This document shows, piece by piece, positions 1 through 6,436 of a stretch of 12,057 nt of DNA. Location of the stretch: contig DFFD01000236.1 of NCBI GenBank assembly GCA_002369495.1, positions 1 through 12,057 of the forward strand, in the 5' to 3' direction. The notes beneath the pieces were generated by a model. It made no database searches, was not told the origin of the DNA, and saw only the letters and a program-made list of their open reading frames with translations. The stretch comes from Lachnospiraceae bacterium UBA3785 (GTDB lineage: Bacteria > Bacillota > Clostridia > Lachnospirales > Lachnospiraceae). The stretch's first letter is position 1; each line of letters starts with the position of its first letter. The translations under genes were made by a program, and so were the position numbers.

Positions 1-1103
1 GGCTCATCGAAGTCCTGCCGGAGTCGCTGGATAAAGAATACCTTGACAAGGTCCTCTCGCTTGCGATCCGCGAGGGCAAAGACCTCGATCTTACGATCCC
101 GCTCGTCTATACGCCCTTAAACGGCGCCGGCTCGATCCCCTTCACGAAGATGCTCGCCGCCCGCGGCTTTACCAACTGGCGCGTCGTGCCCGATCAGAAG
201 GACCCGGATCCCGACTTTACGACAGTCGGCTACCCGAATCCCGAGGCTCCGGCTGCCTTTAAGATGAGCGAAGCTCTCGGCAAAACGTTCGGGGCGGAGC
301 TTCTCATGGCAACCGACCCGGATTCCGACCGCTTCGCGATCGAGCTTCTGAACGACAAGGGCGAGTATGTGCCTTTAAACGGCAACCAGACCGGCTACCT
401 CCTTGTCAATTACCTGCTCGAAGGCAGAAAAACCGCCGGTACCCTGCCGGAAAACGGCGCCATCGTAAAGTCCATCGTAACCAGCACGCTCTCCACCCGG
501 ATCGCCGAGCGCTACGGCGTTAAGATGTTGGAAACACTGACCGGCTTTAAGAACATCTGCGGCCGGATCCCGGAGCTTCACGCCGCCGGCCTCACCTACC
601 TCTTCGGCTACGAGGAGTCTGTCGGCTATGCCGCCTGCTCCGAGATCCGCGACAAGGACGGCATCAGCGCCGGCATGCTCGTCGCGGAGGCTGCCGCCTA
701 CTACCGAAAGCAGGGCAAAACGCTCTTCGACGTCTTAAATGAAATCTACTCGACCTACGGCTTCTGCTCCGAGATGGAGCCTAACCTGATCCTCGAGGGG
801 CTCGAAGGCGCCGCGCGCATTATGCGCATGATGGAGGACCTCCGGAAGAAACCGCTCACCTCCGCCGGCGGGATCGATGTCACGCGGATCATCGACTACA
901 AAGACGGTTATGAGGATATTCCGCCCTCGAATGTTCTTCGATATTTCCTTGCCGACGGGTCCTGGTTCGCGGTCCGGCCGTCCGGCACCGAGCCCAAGAT
1001 CAAGTTCTATTTCTACGCGTTCGGGGAGAGCCTTAAGGATGCCGGGAAGAAAAATGAAGCCATCAAGGCCTCCGTCACGGAGCGGATTACCCAGGTAGAG
1101 TGA
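1..1103 (+). CDS. Phosphoglucomutase/phosphomannomutase (phospho-sugar mutase), C-terminal part, 5' end outside window
   Basis: The reading frame is open from position 3, so the gene starts before the window; 366 residues are visible, against roughly 560-580 for the family. It is an alpha-D-phosphohexomutase, which interconverts sugar 1- and 6-phosphates in the cytoplasm. Three of the four family signatures are visible: the Mg-binding loop TDPDSDR (312-332), the sugar-binding loop GYEESVG (606-626) and the phosphate-binding loop RPSGTEPK (975-998). The phosphoserine loop of domain 1 would lie upstream. The GYEESVG form and the LTGFKNICGRI segment fit the PgcA/PGM2 branch rather than GlmM, so glucose 1-/6-phosphate is the likely substrate; mannose phosphates cannot be excluded. 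The gene runs convergently towards the minus-strand operon and ends 76 bp from it. Confidence 0.95.
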   Translation, partial: LIEVLPESLDKEYLDKVLSLAIREGKDLDLTIPLVYTPLNGAGSIPFTKMLAARGFTNWRVVPDQKDPDPDFTTVGYPNPEAPAAFKMSEALGKTFGAELLMATDPDSDRFAIELLNDKGEYVPLNGNQTGYLLVNYLLEGRKTAGTLPENGAIVKSIVTSTLSTRIAERYGVKMLETLTGFKNICGRIPELHAAGLTYLFGYEESVGYAACSEIRDKDGISAGMLVAEAAAYYRKQGKTLFDVLNEIYSTYGFCSEMEPNLILEGLEGAARIMRMMEDLRKKPLTSAGGIDVTRIIDYKDGYEDIPPSNVLRYFLADGSWFAVRPSGTEPKIKFYFYAFGESLKDAGKKNEAIKASVTERITQVE

Positions 1104-1129
1104 GCCGCTTGCCTTCAAAATAAGCCGGG

Positions 1130-1165
1130 GCTGCCGCACCAATAAAGTCGGTGCAGCAGCTTTTT
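1130..1165 (+). terminator. Rho-independent terminator of the phospho-sugar mutase gene
   Basis: An 11-bp stem with one mismatch (1130-1140 with 1150-1160, GCTGCCGCACC against GGTGCAGCAGC) encloses a 9-nt loop and is followed directly by TTTTT (1161-1165). It lies 27 bp after the mutase stop codon. In the opposite direction the same stem is followed only after several bases by TTATTTT, so it may also weakly terminate the minus-strand operon. Confidence 0.8.
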
Positions 1166-1178
1166 CATTGTCCGGCCT

Positions 1179-1889
1179 TCACAAGGCCTGGTTTTCATTT
1201 TCCCGTCTTCGGTAGTAGCGGCTCGGCCTGTGCGCCTCTCCGGCTGTATAGCGGTCCGTCTCCTCGATCATCGGCGCCACCTTCTTCCGGAAATTCGCCT
1301 TAAACAGAGGTTTCCCCAGGACGATCTCATAGACCCGCTGAAGCTCCGGCAGCGTGAACTCCTCCGGCACCAGATGAAACGCGATGTCCGTGTACTCCAC
1401 CTTGTTCCGAAGCCGCCAGAGCGCGTACTCGATGATCCGGCGGTGGTCAAACGCGATTTTCTCCCCAGAGTCAAGAAGCTCTCGGACCGGCAGAAGGACC
1501 GCCTCCGTCGTCCGCCGGCCGGCACGGAAGGAGAGCTTGTCCCTCGAGACCAGGTTCATGTAGGAGACCGAGATGACCCGGGTCCTGGGATCCCGGTCAG
1601 GATCGCCCCAGGTGTAGAGCTGCTCGTAGTAAATGCCGGAAAGCCCCGTCTCCTCCAAAACGCCGCGCATGGCCGCCTCGTCCAGCGTCTCACCCCGCCC
1701 GACAAATACGCCGGGCAGAGCCAGACAGCCCGCAAAGGGGTGCTCCCCGCGCCGGACCATCAGGATCTTCAGGCAGTCATCCTCCACCGTGAAGGTGAGA
1801 AGGTCGACGGCTACCGAGATCCTCTCGTAGAGGCCTGGGTCGTAATTTTTGAGAAATTCCTCTTCCCCGGGTGAGTGGCTGCTCATCAT
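1179..1889 (-). CDS. NrtR-type transcriptional regulator: Nudix domain with C-terminal winged helix, degenerate Nudix box
   Basis: The protein has 236 residues from the chosen start. The N-terminal half (about 22-145) is a Nudix domain of the ADP-ribose pyrophosphatase/NrtR type. The C-terminal part (about 155-225) carries the NrtR winged-helix signature: 'EYTDIAFHLVPEEFTLPELQ', then VYEIVLGKPL and KANFRKK. In characterised NrtR proteins the Nudix domain is a sensor (for example for ADP-ribose) and the winged helix binds operator palindromes. The Nudix box departs from G-x5-E-x7-RE-U-x-EE-x-GU: the first Gly is Val61 and the Glu after Arg75 is Gly76, while Glu67, Glu79 and Glu80 remain. This fits a ligand sensor better than an enzyme. 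A longer frame opens at 1928 but has no ribosome binding site; the start at 1889 has GGAGG seven bases upstream. It is the last gene of the four-gene operon and probably represses it through the palindromes at 4757-4805. Confidence 0.9.
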   Translation of the reverse strand: MMSSHSPGEEEFLKNYDPGLYERISVAVDLLTFTVEDDCLKILMVRRGEHPFAGCLALPGVFVGRGETLDEAAMRGVLEETGLSGIYYEQLYTWGDPDRDPRTRVISVSYMNLVSRDKLSFRAGRRTTEAVLLPVRELLDSGEKIAFDHRRIIEYALWRLRNKVEYTDIAFHLVPEEFTLPELQRVYEIVLGKPLFKANFRKKVAPMIEETDRYTAGEAHRPSRYYRRRENENQAL

Positions 1890-1896
1890 GTTCTTT

Positions 1897-1901
1897 CCTC
1901 C
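1897..1901 (-). promoter_or_regulatory. Ribosome binding site that fixes the start of the NrtR-type gene
   Basis: The minus strand reads GGAGG here, 7 nt before tandem ATG codons (1889-1887 and 1886-1884). The upstream ATG at 1928 lacks any purine-rich stretch, so the shorter product is preferred. Confidence 0.8.
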
Positions 1902-1974
1902 GTAAAATGGCCATTTCTTAAAGACCATTCTAGCACATTTGAGGCGGAAGGGAAACCGGCCATTTTCCTGCGCC

Positions 1975-3123
1975 TCACTTCCCGGAAATCCTCACGCTCC
2001 CGCTCTCTTCCCCGTCACTCACGTAGAGTCTTCCAAACTGCTCCCGCAGGTTCTCCGGGCAGCCGCCCGTCTCGTTAAGATGCGTCACGGCAAGCGAACA
2101 TGCGGCACCCGGCAGCTTCCCATCGAAATCTTCCCTGATTCGCCCAAGGAGAGCCTCTGTATCCAAAAGTCCGTACCTGAGCGTCCCCTGAAAAGGATTC
2201 GGCACATTGGTCCGGTCGATCATATCCGCGCTTATCACCGCCTTTTCGCACTCATTTTCCATCGGCCCGGCTCCGTGGCGGGTGAGATACGTCCGGGTCA
2301 CATAGCAGGCCTCAACGTCGTCATCCCGCCCCTTGAGGATCCGGGCCGGCTCCGCAAGCCCCGTATGGCTGGGCGTCGTGTGGTCGAGGACCTCAAGGCG
2401 CCCCATGTCGAGCAGCAGCCCCTGCCCGTTCTCAAACACGGCCGTATCATAGCTGTCAAGGATACTATCATCCGCCTCGGCCGTGTGAGCCAAAAAGAAG
2501 CGCCAGTCCTCGATGTACCGCTCGATCAGGGCGTCCCCGGCAAGGAGCCCCCGCCATGCCTCCGGGATCCCCGGCATCCCGAGCTCCAACGCCCTGGCCG
2601 GCAGATACTCATCCCGCATGAAAATGAGAACCTCCCTCACCGCTCCCTCATCGCACTCGCCAAACGTACGGGCCCCTGCGCCTTTCCGATAGCGCAGAAC
2701 CGTCTCCCAGATCCCGAACCCGCAGCTCCCGTGGCGCTTGCTGCCCCGGAACTCCTCCGCCATCTGGTTGAGGATCATGTCGTAAGGCGTCGTAAAGCGG
2801 CACGCGGGATGTACAAAGACCCTGAATCCCGCTCCCGAAGACCACAGTTTCCCGTATTCCTCCCGGAAGATCATGGGATTGATGAGAAAGATATCGCTGA
2901 AATACGTATCCGCCCCGGCAAAACTCCCGGACCCCAGATGGTGAAATATGTGCCGCATCCCCTCCGGCGTCACCACGGTATGGCCCCGCTGGGGCCCGCC
3001 GTTGATGAGGACATTAAGGCACGTTTCTCCCCGGGCAGCCGCCTCCCGGCAGAAATAATCGGTCATGAGACCCTTCCCTTCATCTCCGTAGTTGGCTCCG
3101 ATCACGATCTTCGCGCGCTTCAT
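1975..3123 (-). CDS. Divergent adenylosuccinate synthetase (PurA) homologue
   Basis: At 382 residues it is about 50 shorter than normal PurA (around 430), through internal deletions rather than truncation. Family landmarks occur in order: P-loop with catalytic Asp, GANYGDEGKG (9-18, Asp14); INGGPQRGHTVV with the catalytic His (His48); HGSCGFGIWET (131-141) where PurA has TTGRGIGP; FENGQGLLLD (230-239, Gln234 retained); ACYVTRTYLTRHGAGP (272-287); GTLRYGLLD (313-321) where PurA has GRPRRCGWFD; THLN (347-350) where PurA has TKLD; and a C-terminal VSDGEE. PurA joins IMP and aspartate using GTP. Here the catalytic pair is kept, but residues for IMP, aspartate and guanine recognition differ, so the nucleotide substrates have probably changed; a housekeeping role in AMP synthesis is unlikely. 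AGGAGG lies 7 nt before the ATG. The gene is 41 bp after the vWA gene. Family assignment is secure; the reaction is unknown. Confidence 0.85.
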   Translation of the reverse strand: MKRAKIVIGANYGDEGKGLMTDYFCREAAARGETCLNVLINGGPQRGHTVVTPEGMRHIFHHLGSGSFAGADTYFSDIFLINPMIFREEYGKLWSSGAGFRVFVHPACRFTTPYDMILNQMAEEFRGSKRHGSCGFGIWETVLRYRKGAGARTFGECDEGAVREVLIFMRDEYLPARALELGMPGIPEAWRGLLAGDALIERYIEDWRFFLAHTAEADDSILDSYDTAVFENGQGLLLDMGRLEVLDHTTPSHTGLAEPARILKGRDDDVEACYVTRTYLTRHGAGPMENECEKAVISADMIDRTNVPNPFQGTLRYGLLDTEALLGRIREDFDGKLPGAACSLAVTHLNETGGCPENLREQFGRLYVSDGEESGSVRISGK

Positions 3124-3164
3124 GTCCGCACCTCCTCTCCGGCGTTCCGCATTTTCCTTAAAAT

Positions 3165-4106
3165 TTACCAGCTGATTCCCTTAAAGAGCCCGGCCATAAA
3201 GCCGCCGGCCTTCTTTTCATTTTCCGCACCGGCAGGATTCTCTCCGGTAAGATCCGGCACCTTCCAGGCGAGAACTTCTTTCTCTTCCCTGCCTTCCCCG
3301 GTCACGATGTCCACGATCACGTCCGCGATGTTCGACAGCGTCACATTTCTAAAGTGCCCGCCGTCCAGGTATCTGCGGAAGGACGGCTCGACCCGGGTGT
3401 CGATCCGCGCGCGGTGCTGTACATTCAGGTGGTAGATGTCGTAGAGAGCCAGGCACTCCTCATAGAGCGCTCCCGTCTCCACATCCGCCTGAAGATCGTC
3501 GCCTGTCACCTCACAAAGTCCCGTTCTGCTGCCTTTGAGCGGCAGATAGGGGTTCAGCGGCTCGTCGCCCATGGTGATCAGGATACCCCGTTTTCCTCTC
3601 TTCCAGCAGTCCAGGCTGGTGTGGCGGGCTGCCATGTACCAGGCCGCCGTGTAGGACTCGTAAGCGTTCCCTCCACCGCCGAATTCAAAGAAGATCTTCT
3701 CCAGCTGGTCCGCGATCCGGATATCCGCCTCGAACTGGGAAATCTGGACTGGCACCGCGTCGCAGGCGAGGTCCCCGATACCCATGACCATGAATTCCAC
3801 ATCTTTCACCTTGTCGTAAAGGCGGGTCATGATCACATTGAGCTGTCTCGCCACTTCCACTGCCGCCTGCCCCATACTGCCGGTCACATCCAGCGCCAGA
3901 ATGACCGGGATCGTGGCCGGGTGCTCCCCGGAATCGCAGCACTCCCGCATGACATTTTTGGGATCCAGTGCCGGATCCAGCTTTCTCGCCGTAAACATAT
4001 CCTGGTTTTTGTAATTCCCCGAGACTCTTCCGTCTCTGTCCACCTTCCTGCCTCTGGCTTCGCTGTATCTCTCAAAACTTGCTCTGTCCCAGTTTCCGTA
4101 TCCCAT
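3165..4106 (-). CDS. von Willebrand factor A (vWA) domain protein with intact MIDAS
   Basis: The protein has 313 residues. A short N-terminal segment begins GYGNWDRASFERYSEARG; the vWA domain spans about 66-270. The metal-ion-dependent adhesion site is visible: DVTGSM (Asp73, Thr75, Ser77), a Thr within the GGGGNAYESYTAAWYMA segment (143-159), and an Asp in ITMGDEPL (Asp181). There is no signal peptide or membrane segment, so it is cytosolic. The last 40 residues are low-complexity, ending in a Gly/Phe-rich motif. Cytosolic bacterial vWA proteins often bind partner proteins in a Mg-dependent way, commonly with a MoxR-type AAA+ ATPase; no such gene is present here, and the neighbours are a Met-rich protein upstream (37-bp gap) and the PurA homologue downstream. 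AAAGGAGG lies 5 nt before the ATG. The fold is certain; the role is unknown. Confidence 0.88.
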   Translation of the reverse strand: MGYGNWDRASFERYSEARGRKVDRDGRVSGNYKNQDMFTARKLDPALDPKNVMRECCDSGEHPATIPVILALDVTGSMGQAAVEVARQLNVIMTRLYDKVKDVEFMVMGIGDLACDAVPVQISQFEADIRIADQLEKIFFEFGGGGNAYESYTAAWYMAARHTSLDCWKRGKRGILITMGDEPLNPYLPLKGSRTGLCEVTGDDLQADVETGALYEECLALYDIYHLNVQHRARIDTRVEPSFRRYLDGGHFRNVTLSNIADVIVDIVTGEGREEKEVLAWKVPDLTGENPAGAENEKKAGGFMAGLFKGISW

Positions 4107-4143
4107 AGGTTCCTCCTTTCATGGCCCTCGCGCCTGAAGTTTC

Positions 4144-4734
4144 TCAGTTTTCGGTATCGTCCGCGTCTTCATTTTCCCCGTCAAATGAAAACAGCTCATC
4201 AAACATGTCTTCTCCCTTGCCGCCCATCATCATCATGGCCAGCATCGCCTGTCCCATGGGGTTGGCCGGAGTCTTGCCGCCTGCGCCGTTTCCCTTCAGC
4301 ATCTCGCTCATCATCATGTACTTCATGATGCGGTTCATGCCTTTTCGGCCGCTGCTGCCGTTTCGGCCGAACATCGAGACGATCTTGCCGTAGAAGACCG
4401 CGTCCCCCATGAGCATGTGGCGCTCGGGCAGGATTCTCTCCACGGCGGCATCCTCGTAGCTCACGGCGGTGACGAGATCGCCGTCCGCCTTGATTACGCA
4501 TTTGGGGCGGCCGCCGGCCAGGATGATGTCGCCCTCCCGGATCTTAGCGGTCGGGATCAGGAAGAAGAACTCTTCCCCGATATTGAACACGAAGGAGTCA
4601 CAGTTGGTGAGCCTTCCGGTCTTTACGGAGTAGGTCCTGTAGCCTCCCGATGTCCTGATGGCGATGTTTCCGTCCATGGCGAGCCGGCACATCCCCGGCG
4701 CGATCTTTCCGAACATTCCCTGAAAAAGTTCCAT
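4144..4734 (-). CDS. Protein of unknown function with Met/Gly-rich C-terminal half
   Basis: I do not recognise a named family for this 196-residue protein. The N-terminal 115 or so residues look beta-rich and soluble, with repeated short hydrophobic strands (NIAIRTSGGYRTYSV, SFVFNIGEEFFFLI, VFYGKIVSMFG). From about 120 the composition changes sharply to Met, Gly, Lys and Asn, including MKYMMMSEML and AMLAMMMMGG, followed by an acidic tail (DGENEDADDTEN). There is no signal peptide. It is the first gene of the minus-strand operon, has AAAGGAGGAG upstream (4741-4750) and lies about 43 nt from the predicted transcription start. Its position next to a vWA gene suggests it is a partner or scaffold for that protein; this is inference. 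Confidence 0.8.
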   Translation of the reverse strand: MELFQGMFGKIAPGMCRLAMDGNIAIRTSGGYRTYSVKTGRLTNCDSFVFNIGEEFFFLIPTAKIREGDIILAGGRPKCVIKADGDLVTAVSYEDAAVERILPERHMLMGDAVFYGKIVSMFGRNGSSGRKGMNRIMKYMMMSEMLKGNGAGGKTPANPMGQAMLAMMMMGGKGEDMFDELFSFDGENEDADDTEN

Positions 4735-4756
4735 GTTGTACTCCTCCTTTCTATTT

Positions 4757-4773
4757 AGTAGCTTTTAGCTACT
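4757..4773. promoter_or_regulatory. Operator-like palindrome 1, downstream of the operon start site
   Basis: AGTAGCTTTTAGCTACT is a perfect 7-bp inverted repeat around TTT. It covers about +4 to +20 of the minus-strand operon, a position where a bound protein would block transcription. It matches palindrome 2 at 13 of 17 positions. The likely ligand-responsive binder is the NrtR-type regulator encoded by the last gene of the operon (inference). Confidence 0.7.
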
Positions 4774-4783
4774 TTCTAATCGC

Positions 4784-4812
4784 ATAATAGTATGATTTTG
4801 CTACTATGTCAA
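4784..4812 (-). promoter_or_regulatory. Sigma-A promoter of the four-gene minus-strand operon
   Basis: The minus strand has TTGACA (4812-4807), a 17-bp spacer and TATTAT (4789-4784), very close to consensus. Transcription should start near 4777, giving a leader of about 43 nt before the ATG at 4734. Confidence 0.85.
4789..4805. promoter_or_regulatory. Operator-like palindrome 2, filling the -35/-10 spacer
   Basis: AGTATGATTTTGCTACT shares outer half-sites AGTA and TACT with palindrome 1, and its inverted repeat extends one more base on each side (ATAGTA at 4787-4792 with TACTAT at 4802-4807). Its centre is 32 bp from that of palindrome 1, about three helical turns, so both would face the same side of the DNA. 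It occupies the promoter spacer of the minus-strand operon. Confidence 0.65.
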
Positions 4813-4873
4813 GTCCAATTTTCACACTCGTGCCATTCTTATTGATTTTGCACAATATTCTCTTCTAAACATG

Positions 4874-4902
4874 TTGTTTCTCTGTCGCAATTGTAGTATA
4901 AT
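4874..4902 (+). promoter_or_regulatory. Sigma-A promoter of the ABC importer operon
   Basis: TTGTTT (4874-4879), a 17-bp spacer and a consensus TATAAT (4897-4902) precede the binding-protein gene. The start would be near 4909, giving a leader of about 55 nt. The promoter is divergent from the minus-strand promoter, and the two -35 elements are 61 bp apart. Confidence 0.75.
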
Positions 4903-4920
4903 AGCAGTTGGCTTGTAAGA

Positions 4921-4940
4921 GCCGTGTAAAGTCGCACGGC
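4921..4940 (+). other. Small hairpin in the leader of the ABC importer mRNA
   Basis: GCCGTG (4921-4926) pairs with CACGGC (4935-4940), with one more possible U-G pair inside. It ends 6 nt before the A-rich ribosome binding site AAAAAGGAGGT (4947-4957). It has no U-tract, so it is not a terminator; it could protect the 5' end or modulate translation. Confidence 0.4.
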
Positions 4941-4963
4941 ATTCATAAAAAGGAGGTATTGCA

Positions 4964-6388
4964 ATGAAAAAGTTATTGGCACTTCTACTGACATCCAGCA
5001 TGCTCGTAAGCCTTGCAGCCTGCGGAGGCGGCGGAGCCGCCCAGGGCGGAAGCACCGCACAGCCCGCCGGATCCACGGCCCAGACAGCCGAGACGACCGA
5101 ACCCGCCGGGACCGACACCAAGGTCGATGAGGCGAACCTTACCGCGACCCAGAAGATCATCCAGGAAGCCCAGGGCATGAGCCTCGAGGAACTCGCCGCC
5201 AAGGCCATCGAGGAATCCAACGGCAAGATGTTCTACGGCGTCGGCAACTCGAGCCGCGGCAAGAGCGCTCTTCCGCTCTTCATTTCCTATCTGCAGACCA
5301 TCGATCCTTCCTACACCATGGAATTTGAATGGCAGCAGCCCAAGAACAACAAGATCTTCGACCAGCTGACCGCCGACTCCCTGAAGGATACCGGAACATT
5401 CGCGATGACCCTGATCCAGGACGGCAACCAGATCCAGTCCAAGATGGTCCAGCCGGGCATCCTCGACACCTTCATCCCGAAGGACTGGGCGGAAGCCAAC
5501 GGCACAACGCCGGATGCCTACAAGGGCTATCTCCCGCTGCAGACCCTGAACAAAGTCTTCGAGTACAACAACACAGGCTCCAAGACCTACGACAACGTCT
5601 GGGATTTCGTCGCCGAGGGCGAGCACGGCCTCTTCATGGACATCGACTCCGAGATCGTCGGCAAGAACTTCCTCTACATGCTGACCCGCGACGATTACGC
5701 GGCATGGATGAAGGAAGCGTTCGAGGCGCTTTCCGATGATGAGAAGGCTTATTTCCAGCCGGTCATCACCGAGATGGAGACCGACGCGGCCGACCTCATG
5801 CTCGGTCCGGATGCCGCTTACTCGCTCGCATGGATCAAGCTGTGGGTCGAGAGCTACAACGCCCAGACCGACGACGGCCCGATCTGCTCCACGCTCGTCG
5901 ACGCTTCCGCAACCGACCAGTTCGGCCTGCTCGTCTACTCCAAGCTCCGCTCTGTCGAGGAGTCCGCTACCGTCTCCGTCAACAACATCAATGTCGCAGC
6001 CTACGATGACGGCTACGAAGGCATCGGCGGCTACGGCTACTGCCACTACCTGTTCGTGACGGACAACAGCCCGCTCCCATGGACAGCCTGCGCATTCATC
6101 GCCTACATGACCTGCACGGCGGACGGCTTCTCCGCATGGGGCAAGGATATGGGCGGCTACTCCTCGAATCCGAAGGTTCTCGCTGAAAATGAAGAGATCT
6201 ATCACCACATGACCGGCGGCATGGCCGAAGACGGAACGACCGTCCAGTTCGCAGCCAAGAACGACCGCGGTTATGAGTGGTGGACCACCGACGGCAAGCT
6301 GGTTCTGGAAGATCCGGAATACTGCGCTTCCGTCGCCTTCACCGTCGGCTCCTGGATCGAGATGCTGACCAAGTACAGCGCTGAATAA
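4964..6388 (+). CDS. ABC transporter extracellular solute-binding lipoprotein
   Basis: The protein has 474 residues. A lipoprotein signal peptide (MKKLLALLLTSSMLVSLAAC) ends in the lipobox LAAC with the lipidated Cys at 20; a Gly/Ala/Gln/Thr-rich linker to about residue 50 follows. The rest is a periplasmic-binding-protein-like domain, rich in Trp and Tyr, that would sit on the outer face of the membrane and hand a ligand to the permease encoded next. The partner permease and ATPase are of the FbpBC type, which includes importers of ferric iron, phosphonates, thiamine and polyamines, so this protein is probably FbpA-like. I cannot identify the ligand from sequence. The start is supported by AAAAAGGAGGT 6 nt upstream. 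It is the first gene of the operon and is followed by a stable hairpin, consistent with higher expression of the binding protein than of the membrane parts. Confidence 0.9.
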   Translation: MKKLLALLLTSSMLVSLAACGGGGAAQGGSTAQPAGSTAQTAETTEPAGTDTKVDEANLTATQKIIQEAQGMSLEELAAKAIEESNGKMFYGVGNSSRGKSALPLFISYLQTIDPSYTMEFEWQQPKNNKIFDQLTADSLKDTGTFAMTLIQDGNQIQSKMVQPGILDTFIPKDWAEANGTTPDAYKGYLPLQTLNKVFEYNNTGSKTYDNVWDFVAEGEHGLFMDIDSEIVGKNFLYMLTRDDYAAWMKEAFEALSDDEKAYFQPVITEMETDAADLMLGPDAAYSLAWIKLWVESYNAQTDDGPICSTLVDASATDQFGLLVYSKLRSVEESATVSVNNINVAAYDDGYEGIGGYGYCHYLFVTDNSPLPWTACAFIAYMTCTADGFSAWGKDMGGYSSNPKVLAENEEIYHHMTGGMAEDGTTVQFAAKNDRGYEWWTTDGKLVLEDPEYCASVAFTVGSWIEMLTKYSAE

Positions 6389-6401
6389 TACTGACGGCTG
6401 C

Positions 6402-6436
6402 CGCCCCGGGTACTGCATCATTGGGTACCCGGGGCG
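6402..6436 (+). repeat. Intercistronic stem-loop between binding-protein and permease genes
   Basis: A perfect 11-bp inverted repeat (6402-6412 CGCCCCGGGTA with 6426-6436 TACCCGGGGCG) encloses a 13-nt loop. No T-run follows, so it is more likely an mRNA-stabilising or processing element than a terminator. The 9-mer GTACTGCAT occurs twice, at 6410-6418 and 6436-6444, flanking the right arm. Confidence 0.75.

Noticed and set aside
1174..1188. Small hairpin GGCCTT-CAC-AAGGCC over the stop codon of the NrtR-type gene
   Set aside because: Only 6 bp with no T-run on the relevant strand; likely chance or of minor effect.
1926..1928. Upstream ATG giving the NrtR-type protein 13 extra N-terminal residues
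   Set aside because: No ribosome binding site precedes it, while GGAGG sits 7 nt before the ATG at 1889.
1939..3435. Plus-strand open frame of 498 codons opposite the PurA-like gene
   Set aside because: It spans the junction of two minus-strand genes that have clear domains and ribosome binding sites; the product is Pro/Arg-rich and has no motifs.
4985..6421. Long minus-strand open frame (478 codons) opposite the binding-protein gene
   Set aside because: It is a shadow of a high-G+C gene: the plus-strand frame has a lipobox, a ribosome binding site and transporter neighbours, and the minus-strand product is Val/Asp/Gly-rich with no recognisable motifs.
6402..6436. Rho-independent terminator between binding-protein and permease genes
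   Set aside because: The stem is strong but no T-run follows, and the permease ATG with its ribosome binding site comes shortly after; a processing or stabilising hairpin fits better.
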